Part shown: one piece after another, positions 17,101 through 23,590 of the stretch
Layout of the letters: every line of letters begins with the position of its first letter
Numbering within the stretch: position 1 is the stretch's first letter
Virus record (IMG/VR): IMGVR_UViG_3300042466_001495
Coordinates: 1 to 28,969 of that record
Length of the DNA: 28,969 nucleotides
Direction: 5' to 3' (one strand)
Source of the DNA: a virus
Made by a program: the position numbers and the translations under genes
Notes under the pieces: model-generated
Told to the model about the DNA's origin: nothing
Database searches by the model: none
Seen by the model: only the letters and a program-made list of their open reading frames with translations

Positions 17101-19417
17101 GAAAAACATCAAAGACAAGGAAAAGCTAAAGGCGAAGGAACTTGAAATAGAAACTAAGTTTATAGAGGATATAAACAAGCTAGACAAAGGTGAATCCGAA
17201 AGAATAAAGAAAGAGCAAGAGAAGACAAATGAGGAGGTATTAAAACAAATAAAAGAATTTGGAGACGACCGAGTAGCCTTGCAAAAAAGCATAGACAAGA
17301 GAATTGAAGATGCAGAAAAGGAGGCATTGGATTTGCAAAGAAAGAATATGCTTTTAGACCTTGACCAAAGGAAATTAGAAAAGATAGGCTTAGCTAAGAG
17401 CAACGATGAGATAATAAAGATAGAAAAAGAATACCAAGAGGATTTAAGGAAGCTAAGAATAAAGTTTGAAGCGGAGGATGTGGCGAGGTTACAAGATTCT
17501 TTAAACGCCAAAAAGTCTTATGTAAACAACTTAAAGTCTGAGTATTGGGATAAGTTACTAAAAGACCAAAAGCTAAGCGAGGAGCAACGTTTGGAGTTAA
17601 TGATGGCATTTGCTGACAAGATGGACAAGGAGTTTGAGGAGTTTGCGGTAAATAATGCTTTTCAACAGCAAAAGCACGCTGACAACATGGTGTCTATAAA
17701 CAAGGAAAGCTACAAGCAACAAGCGGAAGATGCGGCTAAAGGCAGGCAGCAACTCATAAAGGAAATAGAAGACACCAACAAGAAGATTGAGGAAACTTTA
17801 GGCAAAAGAGAGGAAAGGAATTTGCGTGCCTTGATAACTTTCACCAATTCTACTGTAAGCACATTAGAGAACTTTGTGGACTTGTATGAGAATAGTGAAA
17901 ACGAGATAGACAAAATAAATGGCCGAATGGTCAAGGGAATCATAAAGCAAGGTAAAGATTTTGCTTCTGCACTAAGGGATATAAATAGAGAAAGAATAAA
18001 GGGGCTAGAAGACTTAATAACAGAAGCCAAAAAGAACCATGAAAAATTAAAAGAAGTTCACAAAGATGGTTCTGATGCAAGCAAAGACATACTTGCTAAG
18101 TCTTTAAAAGACATACAAGAGCTTGAGGGCGAGGCAATGATGCAAAGGATAAAAATTGCTGGTGCTGGGGTTAAGGCTTTGTTGCAAATAACTAATACTT
18201 TCTTAAATGCAAAAAGACAAAAGGAAATAGCTGCGGCTCAAAAAGAAATAGAGCTTTTAGAAAGCACATGGGCAAAGAGAGAAAAGATTTTGAATGACGA
18301 ATTCAAGAATACTCTATCTACTATTGACAACCAAACACAACAATTATCCGAAAAGGAAGATGAGAAATACCTTACAAGCCTTTCAAAGTTAGCAAATAAC
18401 GAAGCTGAGGCAAACAGAATCATGTCTAACTATTTCACCGAAAGGGCAAATATATACGACAAGTATGCTGACTTGGTGGCATCCAAGGATGAGTCTATTG
18501 CGAGCAAAGCTAGGCAAATGAGAGACGCTGATTTGGCTAATTTGTCACAATATACCGAATCTGCCTTAGGTATATTGGTAACTGATAAAGACAAACAAGA
18601 GGCACTTGCTAAGGCAAAAGGTGAAAATGTTTCTCAAATTGAAAAGGATGCGAACTTTAAAAAGCTAGAAGAAGAAAAGGCTCAGAGCGATAGGGTTAGA
18701 AAGGAAAAGTACGATAATGATGTAAAGCTTTGGGAGGCCAAAAAGAAAGCGTTGGACGCACAACACAAATTGGATGTTCAAAACTTTAGATTTCAAAAAG
18801 CAATGGCTATTGCCGAAATAGGGATACAAGCTGCTATTTTAACTGCAAAATTAGCCGCTGTTTCTTTGGGTACAGCAACTGGAGTCGGCATAGCAATTGG
18901 AGTAGGCCTTATTGCTGCGGCTCTACTTATTAAGCCACCAGATGCACCAACTTATCCCGAAGCTCCCGACTTCGCCAACTACGAAAAAGGGATAGACGAC
19001 ACTACTGTGGACTCCAAGCGAAGCAAAAGGGTGGACAACAAAGGTGGCTACAAGGCGACATTGCACCCAGGGGAAGCCGTATTCAACAAGAAAGACATGG
19101 ACTCTATGACAAGGGCTAACAACGGCATAAGGCCTACAAGGGCAGACGTAGTGGACGTATTCAATAGCCACAAGAATGTAATGTATAAATTAGACACAAG
19201 CCCTGCGATAGCTCCTTATGTACTAAATGGCATGATTAAGGATATGGGGCTAAGAGACGAGCTTATAAACGTGAAAAAGGAAATCATGGGTATGCGTAGT
19301 GAGTTTTCTAAGCCAAGCGTAAGTGTGAACTTAGACAAGAAAGGCATGAATGTATATGAGCAAAAAAGAAGCCACACCGTGAAGAAAATGAGCTCACGGT
19401 ATCGGATTAACATCTAA
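14129..19417 (+). CDS. Tail tape measure protein
   Basis: At 1762 residues this is the longest gene in the window. The N-terminus is helical (coiled coil ~35-105). Residues ~135-340 match the conserved tape-measure domain pattern, including SPFQFEETVTSVQKLISSFKA, LRQINETGIPMLSLLAEQTG and a MDIQAQTVAGRISNLKD-like segment. Long coiled-coil stretches follow (~500-640, 830-1460). A Gly/Ala-rich hydrophobic segment near residue 1580 (LGTATGVGIAIGVGLIAAALL) may insert in a membrane during DNA entry. The C-terminus contains GYKATLHPGEAVFNKKDM. The protein sets tail length, acts as scaffold for tail tube assembly, and depends on the chaperones encoded just upstream. Its 3' end overlaps a minus-strand gene by 24 bp. 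Confidence 0.93.
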   Translation: MAQTVDSAKFDFITDLSDINQLIARLKTVSITTKELAEATKYLTQLSRANAAEQRAAIADLNKLTAQSRLQTQQEREAAAATRASINEIQRKRQELKLQNEQMGKTANGMNQFRGSIDLLRSSMGGLAAVIGVNSFLDFTTNIFNAQSQIQAFKLSLDALLKDKTASAGLFAEVKEFVKESPFQFEETVTSVQKLISSFKAVGLSAAEIEKKTIPVLRSLGNSASALGLGDEGLKRLIYAFTQVQSAGKLMGTELRQINETGIPMLSLLAEQTGIKIQDMAKAISDGKISFEIFEKAILSAGNAGGVFAGLMDIQAQTVAGRISNLKDTVFYAMGQIGDYFQGTGKSFLSFATSVVEGLAGTEAAFARTMTVVKNLAQFFASYKALQILLTAKNYLMAESQKAVNLVVEEGVLAKQASIAKAVEMTNAETAEAAAINQTRLAISAKTAEELKLIEVEMKAMNRMTLKQEGYRNEILLLEKQITETWKLIEANLQLTASNKQDIISKNELIATNQKEILTLQEKLAQQEKIIVSNRQGRADKALSIKTIKDEILAKRQLVITTEQQVKAMELENLELKKINLQKEKNIATNGKHINSNQAEIASIEKKILAKEKEIGVSRAASMQIAAEMAATDANTASKIKATTVLGRLATATKAWAANLYATMGPMVAWTAGIYAVIKAFEMLSDAQEESRMSTLKGAIANNEEANSMIVKNKLANQEINNLSKLKEGSDEYRIAAKRIIDQYPDYFKGMDASTASMKDFNSSIRSSNSLLSTNIALLAQQARLDFNSDKIKTLQQSLSKAAQNDLFKNVDFSDLEKASGQLKRMLSQSGRDTGTGLYIAEQLKNLQDLKKYQTNVIEINKQSDKIEKERINKQRSNLEAERGIALKKSKNNEERLKINEEYDRKIEFLNNSQLEKEGKFATELEKAGDKKAQGIKASGQKQKQARQEIISDLEKSLRAEATALQEAEDNWRNGYDIKYKLYLADMENAKKNIKDKEKLKAKELEIETKFIEDINKLDKGESERIKKEQEKTNEEVLKQIKEFGDDRVALQKSIDKRIEDAEKEALDLQRKNMLLDLDQRKLEKIGLAKSNDEIIKIEKEYQEDLRKLRIKFEAEDVARLQDSLNAKKSYVNNLKSEYWDKLLKDQKLSEEQRLELMMAFADKMDKEFEEFAVNNAFQQQKHADNMVSINKESYKQQAEDAAKGRQQLIKEIEDTNKKIEETLGKREERNLRALITFTNSTVSTLENFVDLYENSENEIDKINGRMVKGIIKQGKDFASALRDINRERIKGLEDLITEAKKNHEKLKEVHKDGSDASKDILAKSLKDIQELEGEAMMQRIKIAGAGVKALLQITNTFLNAKRQKEIAAAQKEIELLESTWAKREKILNDEFKNTLSTIDNQTQQLSEKEDEKYLTSLSKLANNEAEANRIMSNYFTERANIYDKYADLVASKDESIASKARQMRDADLANLSQYTESALGILVTDKDKQEALAKAKGENVSQIEKDANFKKLEEEKAQSDRVRKEKYDNDVKLWEAKKKALDAQHKLDVQNFRFQKAMAIAEIGIQAAILTAKLAAVSLGTATGVGIAIGVGLIAAALLIKPPDAPTYPEAPDFANYEKGIDDTTVDSKRSKRVDNKGGYKATLHPGEAVFNKKDMDSMTRANNGIRPTRADVVDVFNSHKNVMYKLDTSPAIAPYVLNGMIKDMGLRDELINVKKEIMGMRSEFSKPSVSVNLDKKGMNVYEQKRSHTVKKMSSRYRINI

Positions 19418-19798
19418 GCGTGCTTTTGAGCGATATAAGTTAATAAGGTTAATAAAGTTCTTGCTTGGTTTTCTCTTTGGGATATACCCCGATTCGTACA
19501 TAAAAATCGTGGTGTGGCTTATATTACTTTTGTATTTGAGTTGATACATAACAACAACGTCCTTCACGGTAACCCTGAGTGATTTCTTGCGGAACTCCCG
19601 AAGGCTTTTGCCCATGATGGTGTATTGGTGCTTGCGGTGGTACTGGTGTGGAATCCTTCCTTCCCTAAGCCAACGGTAGCCCGTGAAGTAAGACAGGTTG
19701 TATTGCTTTAGGACACGCTTAACCTCCTCGAAAAACTCCTCTTCGTATTTGCCTTTTGGCTTGCGTAATTCTATGTAATCTTTGTGAAACAGCTTCAT
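19394..19798 (-). CDS. Putative DNA-binding protein (regulator candidate)
   Basis: This 134-residue, very basic protein has two stretches that could form helix-turn-helix units: residues ~25-50 (VKRVLKQYNLSYFTGYRWLREGRIP, which resembles a MerR/excisionase-like HTH) and ~78-125 (VVVMYQLKYKSNISHTTIFMYESGYIP, which is XRE-like). It is convergent with the tape measure gene and divergent from 19898. Its own promoter belongs to the same class as the late operons, so it is expected to be made together with virion proteins. A regulator of late transcription is possible but not shown. Confidence 0.55.
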   Translation of the reverse strand: MKLFHKDYIELRKPKGKYEEEFFEEVKRVLKQYNLSYFTGYRWLREGRIPHQYHRKHQYTIMGKSLREFRKKSLRVTVKDVVVMYQLKYKSNISHTTIFMYESGYIPKRKPSKNFINLINLYRSKARLDVNPIP

Positions 19799-19814
19799 TT
19801 GTGTTATTTTTTTG

Positions 19815-19847
19815 CAAAATTATTGAATTGTTACTAAAAATTAGATA
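19815..19847 (-). promoter_or_regulatory. Late-type (class II) promoter, minus strand
   Basis: On the minus strand, TATCTAA starts at 19847, TAATTTTG lies 25 nt further (19822-19815), an A-tract follows and ATG is at 19798, 49 nt from the element. Only the TATC.AA core matches the plus-strand elements; geometry is identical. Confidence 0.55.
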
Positions 19848-19849
19848 GT

Positions 19850-19882
19850 TATCAAAAAGTAAATTAGCTTTTTTTAGTTTTG
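19850..19882 (+). promoter_or_regulatory. Late-type (class II) promoter for the 19898 operon
   Basis: TATCAAAAAGTAA (from 19850) is 25 nt before TAGTTTTG (19875-19882), followed by an A-tract and ATG at 19898 (48 nt). It is back to back with the minus-strand promoter: the two TATC cores form GATA-GT-TATC. Confidence 0.7.
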
Positions 19883-19897
19883 TGCAAAAAGTTTATC

Positions 19898-20176
19898 ATG
19901 TTTACCCTAAAAAATAACGACACGGACGAGGTTGTAATGAAATCTTACTACGAAATGAGTGGTAGTGAGATGCAATTAGAAGACAACACGTCTTATAGTT
20001 TTAGTATTTGCAACGACTATTGTGGCGACCTTAGCTTTGAATTGTTCATAAACGAGGTGATGTGCAAGAAAATAGACGTAGATACAACTAAGAAAGGATG
20101 CCTGACTTTTAGGACAAAGGTAGGCGACAAGGTAAATATTAGGCAATACCCAAAATACGAGTTACCGACATGTTGA
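19898..20176 (+). CDS. Small Cys-containing beta-rich late protein
   Basis: This 92-residue protein starts at ATG 19898; an in-frame TTG at 19880 lies inside the promoter and is rejected. It is strand-rich, with Cys in CNDYCG, MCKK, GCLTF and the final TC. It overlaps the next gene by 7 bp. The composition resembles that of the 7750 and 20170 products, so a virion protein is likely. Family not recognised. Confidence 0.6.
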   Translation: MFTLKNNDTDEVVMKSYYEMSGSEMQLEDNTSYSFSICNDYCGDLSFELFINEVMCKKIDVDTTKKGCLTFRTKVGDKVNIRQYPKYELPTC

Positions 20177-21261
20177 AATTTAAGCAATTAGGCTCTGTAG
20201 TGCCTTTTAATGACGTAGCGATAGATAAGACTATTCATGTACCAATAGGCGAATGGTGGAGTGTTTCTGTGCCAAATTATGGGCAATGCGATAGGGTGGC
20301 GATAGTAGAGTGCAAGACAAATGAATTATGCGAGGAAGAGCCTATAATAGGTAATAGAAGTTGCTTGAGGCGAATAGACTACAACAATATGGCTTGGGTG
20401 GGTATATTGATAGAGGACTTTGAAGATGTGCCTCCTTTTACATTGTACGCCACAGACAACGAAGGCAACGAGATAGACGTGTTTACTTTTGAAGGTGGCA
20501 CGATAGAAGACTTGATAGACTCACACGATGAAATAGAAATGACACCTTCGGGTGTGAAAATGTACTTCGATATGGAGTATGCAAACCAAGATGTAAGGGT
20601 AAGCAATAGCGACTTATACTTGAGCAGCCAAAAGTTCTGCTTGAAGAAGGTGAACAAGGTGGGTGTGGACTTTAGCTTTTGCGAGCATGGGTGTTATAGG
20701 TTGGTGATCTACCGAAAGGATGTGGCTATTGCGGTGAGTAATAGAATAGAAGTGGTGGCCAACAACGACAACAATAACTTAGGGGTGCTTATAGAGTACT
20801 ACCAAGACGACTTCTACTACAGGTATAGGCTACCTATCTACTTAGGGGCTACATTGTACGAGACAGAGGAAACCGAGAAGAAATTAAGCGATGGGAATTA
20901 TTCTATCTCCGACTCGATAATACGGCCTTATGTGCCTTTCAAGACAAACTTGCTAACAAGGGATGAGCATTTTGAGATACTACAAATAATCAAGGGAACG
21001 TCTTCGCTGAAAATAGGTGGAAGGATGGTGTACTTTAGGGGTGCTTATGATGCTGGAGTGGAAGGCGTAGATAAGCGTTATAGTGCTACGGGTACATTGT
21101 ACTTGAAGGAATTAACCAAGGTGTACAACTCGAGCGAGTGTGGCAATGATGGGTGCAATGCTGATTCTACTTTCAAGTATGAGATATTTGAGAAAGAAAA
21201 AAGTGGCACTATGTTGTTAGATAGTGCCAACTTGCTTAGTGTAGCGGCTCCTCTTCCTTGA
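20170..21261 (+). CDS. Putative virion / tail-tip structural protein
   Basis: This 363-residue protein looks like a chain of beta domains: ~1-130 (IHVPIGEWWSVSVPNYGQC...), ~140-200 with LYLSSQKFCLKKVNKVGVDFSFCEHGCYRL, and ~210-330 with YYQDDFYYRYRLPIYLGATLYE and an RYSATGTLYLKELTKVY stretch. It is rich in Tyr and Cys. Its position after the tape measure gene suggests a distal tail or adhesin role. I do not recognise a named family. The 3' end overlaps the convergent minus-strand gene by 26 bp. Confidence 0.55.
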   Translation: MLKFKQLGSVVPFNDVAIDKTIHVPIGEWWSVSVPNYGQCDRVAIVECKTNELCEEEPIIGNRSCLRRIDYNNMAWVGILIEDFEDVPPFTLYATDNEGNEIDVFTFEGGTIEDLIDSHDEIEMTPSGVKMYFDMEYANQDVRVSNSDLYLSSQKFCLKKVNKVGVDFSFCEHGCYRLVIYRKDVAIAVSNRIEVVANNDNNNLGVLIEYYQDDFYYRYRLPIYLGATLYETEETEKKLSDGNYSISDSIIRPYVPFKTNLLTRDEHFEILQIIKGTSSLKIGGRMVYFRGAYDAGVEGVDKRYSATGTLYLKELTKVYNSSECGNDGCNADSTFKYEIFEKEKSGTMLLDSANLLSVAAPLP

Positions 21262-21466
21262 TTGGCTCAATTTCGGGTTCGTCTTTGCCCATATATTCTA
21301 TGGCGAGACTTCTGCCTATTTCGAATAGTACTGCTACGGCAAGGATGCCTAAAGCAATTTTAAATACAATAGGGTTGTCCATGATGTAGCTAATGGCTAC
21401 GTGGAATACTAAAGTACCCATTAGGATTGCTGAGAACATGGATGCCCAAGTGAAAATTTTAATCAT
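21236..21466 (-). CDS. Two-TM small membrane protein (holin-like or exclusion candidate)
   Basis: This 76-residue protein has two membrane helices (~7-28 and ~33-55) and an acidic C-terminal tail (KDEPEIEPIKEEEPLH). ATG 21466 is chosen over an in-frame TTG at 21514 because it sits 1 bp after the stop of the small ORF upstream. Two short TMs with a charged tail fit class II holins, but its place at the end of an antirepressor operon, far from the endolysin, also fits a membrane protein acting in superinfection exclusion or lysogeny. Confidence 0.6.
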   Translation of the reverse strand: MIKIFTWASMFSAILMGTLVFHVAISYIMDNPIVFKIALGILAVAVLFEIGRSLAIEYMGKDEPEIEPIKEEEPLH

Positions 21467-21467
21467 T

Positions 21468-21587
21468 TTATTTTTTATTTTTGGTTTCAAAATTAATGTA
21501 GCCCGCTCTTTCAACGGGTGTGGTGCAAGATGGCACTTGCTTTGCGTTTGTAATTGTTTGCGTGGCGGTGTTTTTTAATGTTTTCAT
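21468..21587 (-). CDS. 39-residue small ORF between antirepressor and two-TM gene
   Basis: On the minus strand, ATG 21587 opens 39 codons ending at TAA 21470-21468, 11 bp after the AntA-type gene and 1 bp before the next ATG. The product (MKTLKNTATQTITNAKQVPS...) is basic, with no membrane segment. The exact fit between two genes supports it, but a TAATTTTG box (21495-21488) also falls inside, so part of it could be a promoter region instead. Confidence 0.4.
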   Translation of the reverse strand: MKTLKNTATQTITNAKQVPSCTTPVERAGYINFETKNKK

Positions 21588-21598
21588 GGCTATAATGG

Positions 21599-22426
21599 CT
21601 AAGCGTTTAACTTATAAGTGAACACTTCGCTTACTTCTGTTTCTTTTATCCTATCAAAGAATAGGTTACTTTGGTTTAGTCTTTGCATGAAAGGCTTCAT
21701 TTCTTTTGATAAATCATGTGCCAACTTACAAATATTATTTATCATTTCTTCACTTTTGTTTTTACTTTGTAATAAATCCCAAACTGCATTCTTTATTTGT
21801 TCGTATTCTCCCATTAAAACTAATGCTTGGTCTTGTGTAAATTTAGCGGGTATTGCCTTTTGTTCTATGATACAATACTCTTTTACTCTTTCAGCAAGTA
21901 CCTCTTTACCAGTTAAAAGTACTTCGTTCCTCCAATTGTTAAACCTTGCATAAACATTTTGGTTACCATTTGGTTTTAAAACGTTTAACTCTGCTTGGTT
22001 TTGTACAAAGTTATCTTTATTTTTATTAAGTGCCAATGTTCTGTACTCATAAATTGAAAATACTTTAATCATTTTCATAATTAACATAACGTCACTATGA
22101 GAAACCAATGATGCATTTTCTACCTTCTTTGTAAGTTCTACCAATTCATTTCTGATTTGGTTTCCTTTTGAACTCTTTGAAACCATGCAAATCTTTTTGG
22201 CTGCATCAATATGCACCGCTATTTCTTGCCTAAACTGCCCTCTTTGGCCTAGTTTACTGTTATTAGCCATTCTGGGCGAGTAGTCCTTATGCTCTTCAAA
22301 ATGGAAAGAATCAATTAATTCTTTTTTAACAAATCTAGAATAATGAGACCTTTCAAGACCCAAGTAATCATACAATTCAGTCATTCTTACAGACTGCCCT
22401 AATTCGCTTTGAAATATTTCTATCAT
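21599..22426 (-). CDS. AntA/AntB-type phage antirepressor
   Basis: This 275-residue protein has an AntA-type N-terminal domain (~12-95): RMTELYDYLGLERSHYSRFVKKELIDS, FHFEEHKDYSPR, then VHIDAAKKICMVSKSSKGNQIRNEL, a well-conserved order of motifs in AntA/AntB antirepressors. The C-terminal half is helical and unrelated to anything I know. Such proteins block a phage repressor or act in phage-phage interference. The gene is divergent from the HTH gene at 22554, a typical layout for a regulatory switch, and seems to head an operon with the 39-aa ORF and the two-TM protein. Confidence 0.8.
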   Translation of the reverse strand: MIEIFQSELGQSVRMTELYDYLGLERSHYSRFVKKELIDSFHFEEHKDYSPRMANNSKLGQRGQFRQEIAVHIDAAKKICMVSKSSKGNQIRNELVELTKKVENASLVSHSDVMLIMKMIKVFSIYEYRTLALNKNKDNFVQNQAELNVLKPNGNQNVYARFNNWRNEVLLTGKEVLAERVKEYCIIEQKAIPAKFTQDQALVLMGEYEQIKNAVWDLLQSKNKSEEMINNICKLAHDLSKEMKPFMQRLNQSNLFFDRIKETEVSEVFTYKLNA

Positions 22427-22445
22427 ATTATTTTGTTTTATATTG

Positions 22446-22480
22446 CAAATATATAATATTAATTTTAAATTAAGAACAAA
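22446..22480 (-). promoter_or_regulatory. Host-type promoter of the antirepressor operon
   Basis: On the minus strand, TTTG (22480-22477), 23 nt, then TATATTTG (22453-22446), 20 nt before ATG 22426. The spacer is slightly longer than usual. Confidence 0.5.
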
Positions 22481-22517
22481 TAATTAAAAACTTTTTTAAA
22501 AATAAATACAATTATTT

Positions 22518-22548
22518 TTTGATAAGACAAATAGCCTTATTACTTTTG
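22518..22548 (+). promoter_or_regulatory. Host-type early promoter with operator-like palindrome in the spacer
   Basis: TTTG (22518-22521), 19 nt, TACTTTTG (22541-22548). The spacer is an imperfect palindrome, ATAAGACAAATAGCCTTAT (22522-22540). ATG 22554 lies only 6 nt after the box, so the message should be leaderless or nearly so. Confidence 0.7.
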
Positions 22549-22553
22549 CCTAC

Positions 22554-22817
22554 ATGGAAGAGAAAAAGAAATACGAAATAAGCATAGAAGTGTGGGATAT
22601 ATTAGAGAAATACAATGCTCTAATGGAGCGTGGTGTAACTTGTAAGACCTTGGCAATAGAAACTGGGGTATCTTACCACTACTTCTACAAAATGGTAGTA
22701 GAAAGGAGCGTGCCACCATTTAAGACGGAAAGTATGTTAGAAAAGGCAAAGGACTTCTTGCGGAGGAATGACGTAAGGGAACTATTGGCAATAAGTAAGT
22801 CGAAGTTGATAAAGTGA
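22554..22817 (+). CDS. Small HTH protein, early regulator candidate
   Basis: This 87-residue, Lys-rich protein has a helix-turn-helix-like segment at about residues 20-52 (YNALMERGVTCKTLAIETGVSYHYFYKMV). It is transcribed from the operator-containing early promoter, divergent from the antirepressor, and followed by a terminator, so it is a single-gene unit. This fits a Cro- or repressor-type switch protein. Target and exact family are unknown. Confidence 0.65.
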   Translation: MEEKKKYEISIEVWDILEKYNALMERGVTCKTLAIETGVSYHYFYKMVVERSVPPFKTESMLEKAKDFLRRNDVRELLAISKSKLIK

Positions 22818-22850
22818 TTTTTTATAGGAAAATGGTTGATTAGTTAAACG

Positions 22851-22883
22851 AAAAGTAGGCTTATTTTAGGCCTATTTTTTTTT
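22851..22883 (+). terminator. Terminator after the early HTH gene
   Basis: A 10-bp stem with one G-T (22851-22860 with 22870-22879, 9-nt loop), with the 3' arm continuing into a T run to 22883. It separates the HTH gene from the next operon. Confidence 0.75.
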
Positions 22884-22909
22884 GCCTTGAAATAAAAAAA
22901 ATAATCAAA

Positions 22910-22943
22910 TTTGTTTTTTGTGTCAAAAGTTTTACTACTTTTG
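22910..22943 (+). promoter_or_regulatory. Host-type promoter for the small-ORF / replication operon, with inverted repeat
   Basis: TTTG (22910-22913), 22 nt, TACTTTTG (22936-22943). The -7 box is the right arm of an inverted repeat, CAAAAGT-N6-ACTTTTG (22924-22943), a plausible repressor site. ATG 22970 follows. Confidence 0.6.
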
Positions 22944-22969
22944 TGAAAGTAAACAAATAATTTAAACAA

Positions 22970-23107
22970 ATGGACAAATTAGAATTTAACGTGAATGAGG
23001 ACTTGCTAAAGAGAGTCTTAGAAATCAAATCGAATCAGCAAAAGCCAATCAAGAGGGGTTTCAAGAAATGGCTGAATTACATCTATCAATACAAGAAGAT
23101 TGATTGA
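22970..23107 (+). CDS. 45-residue basic protein
   Basis: ATG 22970 directly follows the promoter and A-rich leader. The product (MDKLEFNVNEDLLKRVLEIK...WLNYIYQYKKID) is helical and basic. It is the first gene of the large plus-strand middle operon and overlaps the next frame by 8 bp. The function is unknown. Confidence 0.5.
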   Translation: MDKLEFNVNEDLLKRVLEIKSNQQKPIKRGFKKWLNYIYQYKKID

Positions 23108-23282
23108 GCGTTTGTACGACCTCTACTGCTTTATTGAGGACTCGATAAGAGTAGAATACTGCCCAAAGGCAAAAAGCGAACTGGAGGCAAAATTAAGGGC
23201 TATTGCCACGCTAGTAAAAGAAATGCCCAACCAACAAGTAAACATTATTAAACAATTTGAATATGAGAAAGAGAGAATTTAG
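23100..23282 (+). CDS. 60-residue helical protein (TTG start)
   Basis: No ATG opens this frame; TTG 23100, inside the end of the previous gene, is the most likely start, with TTG 23112 as alternative. The product is helical and acidic/basic mixed (ERLYDLYCFIEDSIRVEYCPKAKSELEAKLRAIATLVKE...). It overlaps the next gene by 20 bp. The coupling pattern supports it, but the start is uncertain. Confidence 0.45.
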   Translation: MIERLYDLYCFIEDSIRVEYCPKAKSELEAKLRAIATLVKEMPNQQVNIIKQFEYEKERI

Positions 23283-23586
23283 ATTATTATTTTTAGCCAC
23301 GCTTAGTCAGTGTTTAATCGACAATATAGACGAAGGCATAGGTGAGTTCAAAAAAGCCGACAGGAGCTTCGCCAAGACGTTCTTTGATAGGCTCATGGCT
23401 ATAATGAATAAAGACTTTGGAAGCCCAATGGCGGTGGAGCAACTTGTAGAACTAACCGTGTGGCTTGAAGATATGTTTTACGTTATGATGCAAGTAGGCG
23501 AGTTTGGCGATGAGCAAACAAAACAAGTGCAAGACGATTGGAAAGCATTCATGGACAAGCATGATTTAGTTTCACTTAAACGATAA
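23263..23586 (+). CDS. Hypothetical middle protein
   Basis: This 107-residue, all-helical protein starts at ATG 23263 (MRKREFRLL); an in-frame TTG two codons upstream is less likely. It overlaps the previous frame by 20 bp. There are no membrane segments and no motif I recognise. Confidence 0.55.
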   Translation: MRKREFRLLFLATLSQCLIDNIDEGIGEFKKADRSFAKTFFDRLMAIMNKDFGSPMAVEQLVELTVWLEDMFYVMMQVGEFGDEQTKQVQDDWKAFMDKHDLVSLKR

Positions 23587-23590
23587 AAAT

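Noticed and set aside
16867-17511. Minus-strand 214-codon frame opposite the tape measure gene
   Set aside because: Ser/Phe/Leu-rich translation typical of the complement of Lys/Glu-rich coiled coil; no promoter or partner genes.
22484-22526. Class II-type element TATCAAAAAA on the minus strand
   Set aside because: No TAnnTTTG-like box is found 25 nt downstream, so the similarity is probably due to the AT-rich context and the plus-strand TTTTTGATAA.
22427-22553. Replication origin in the AT-rich divergent region
   Set aside because: AT-rich, but no iterons or repeated boxes could be seen; promoters explain the composition.
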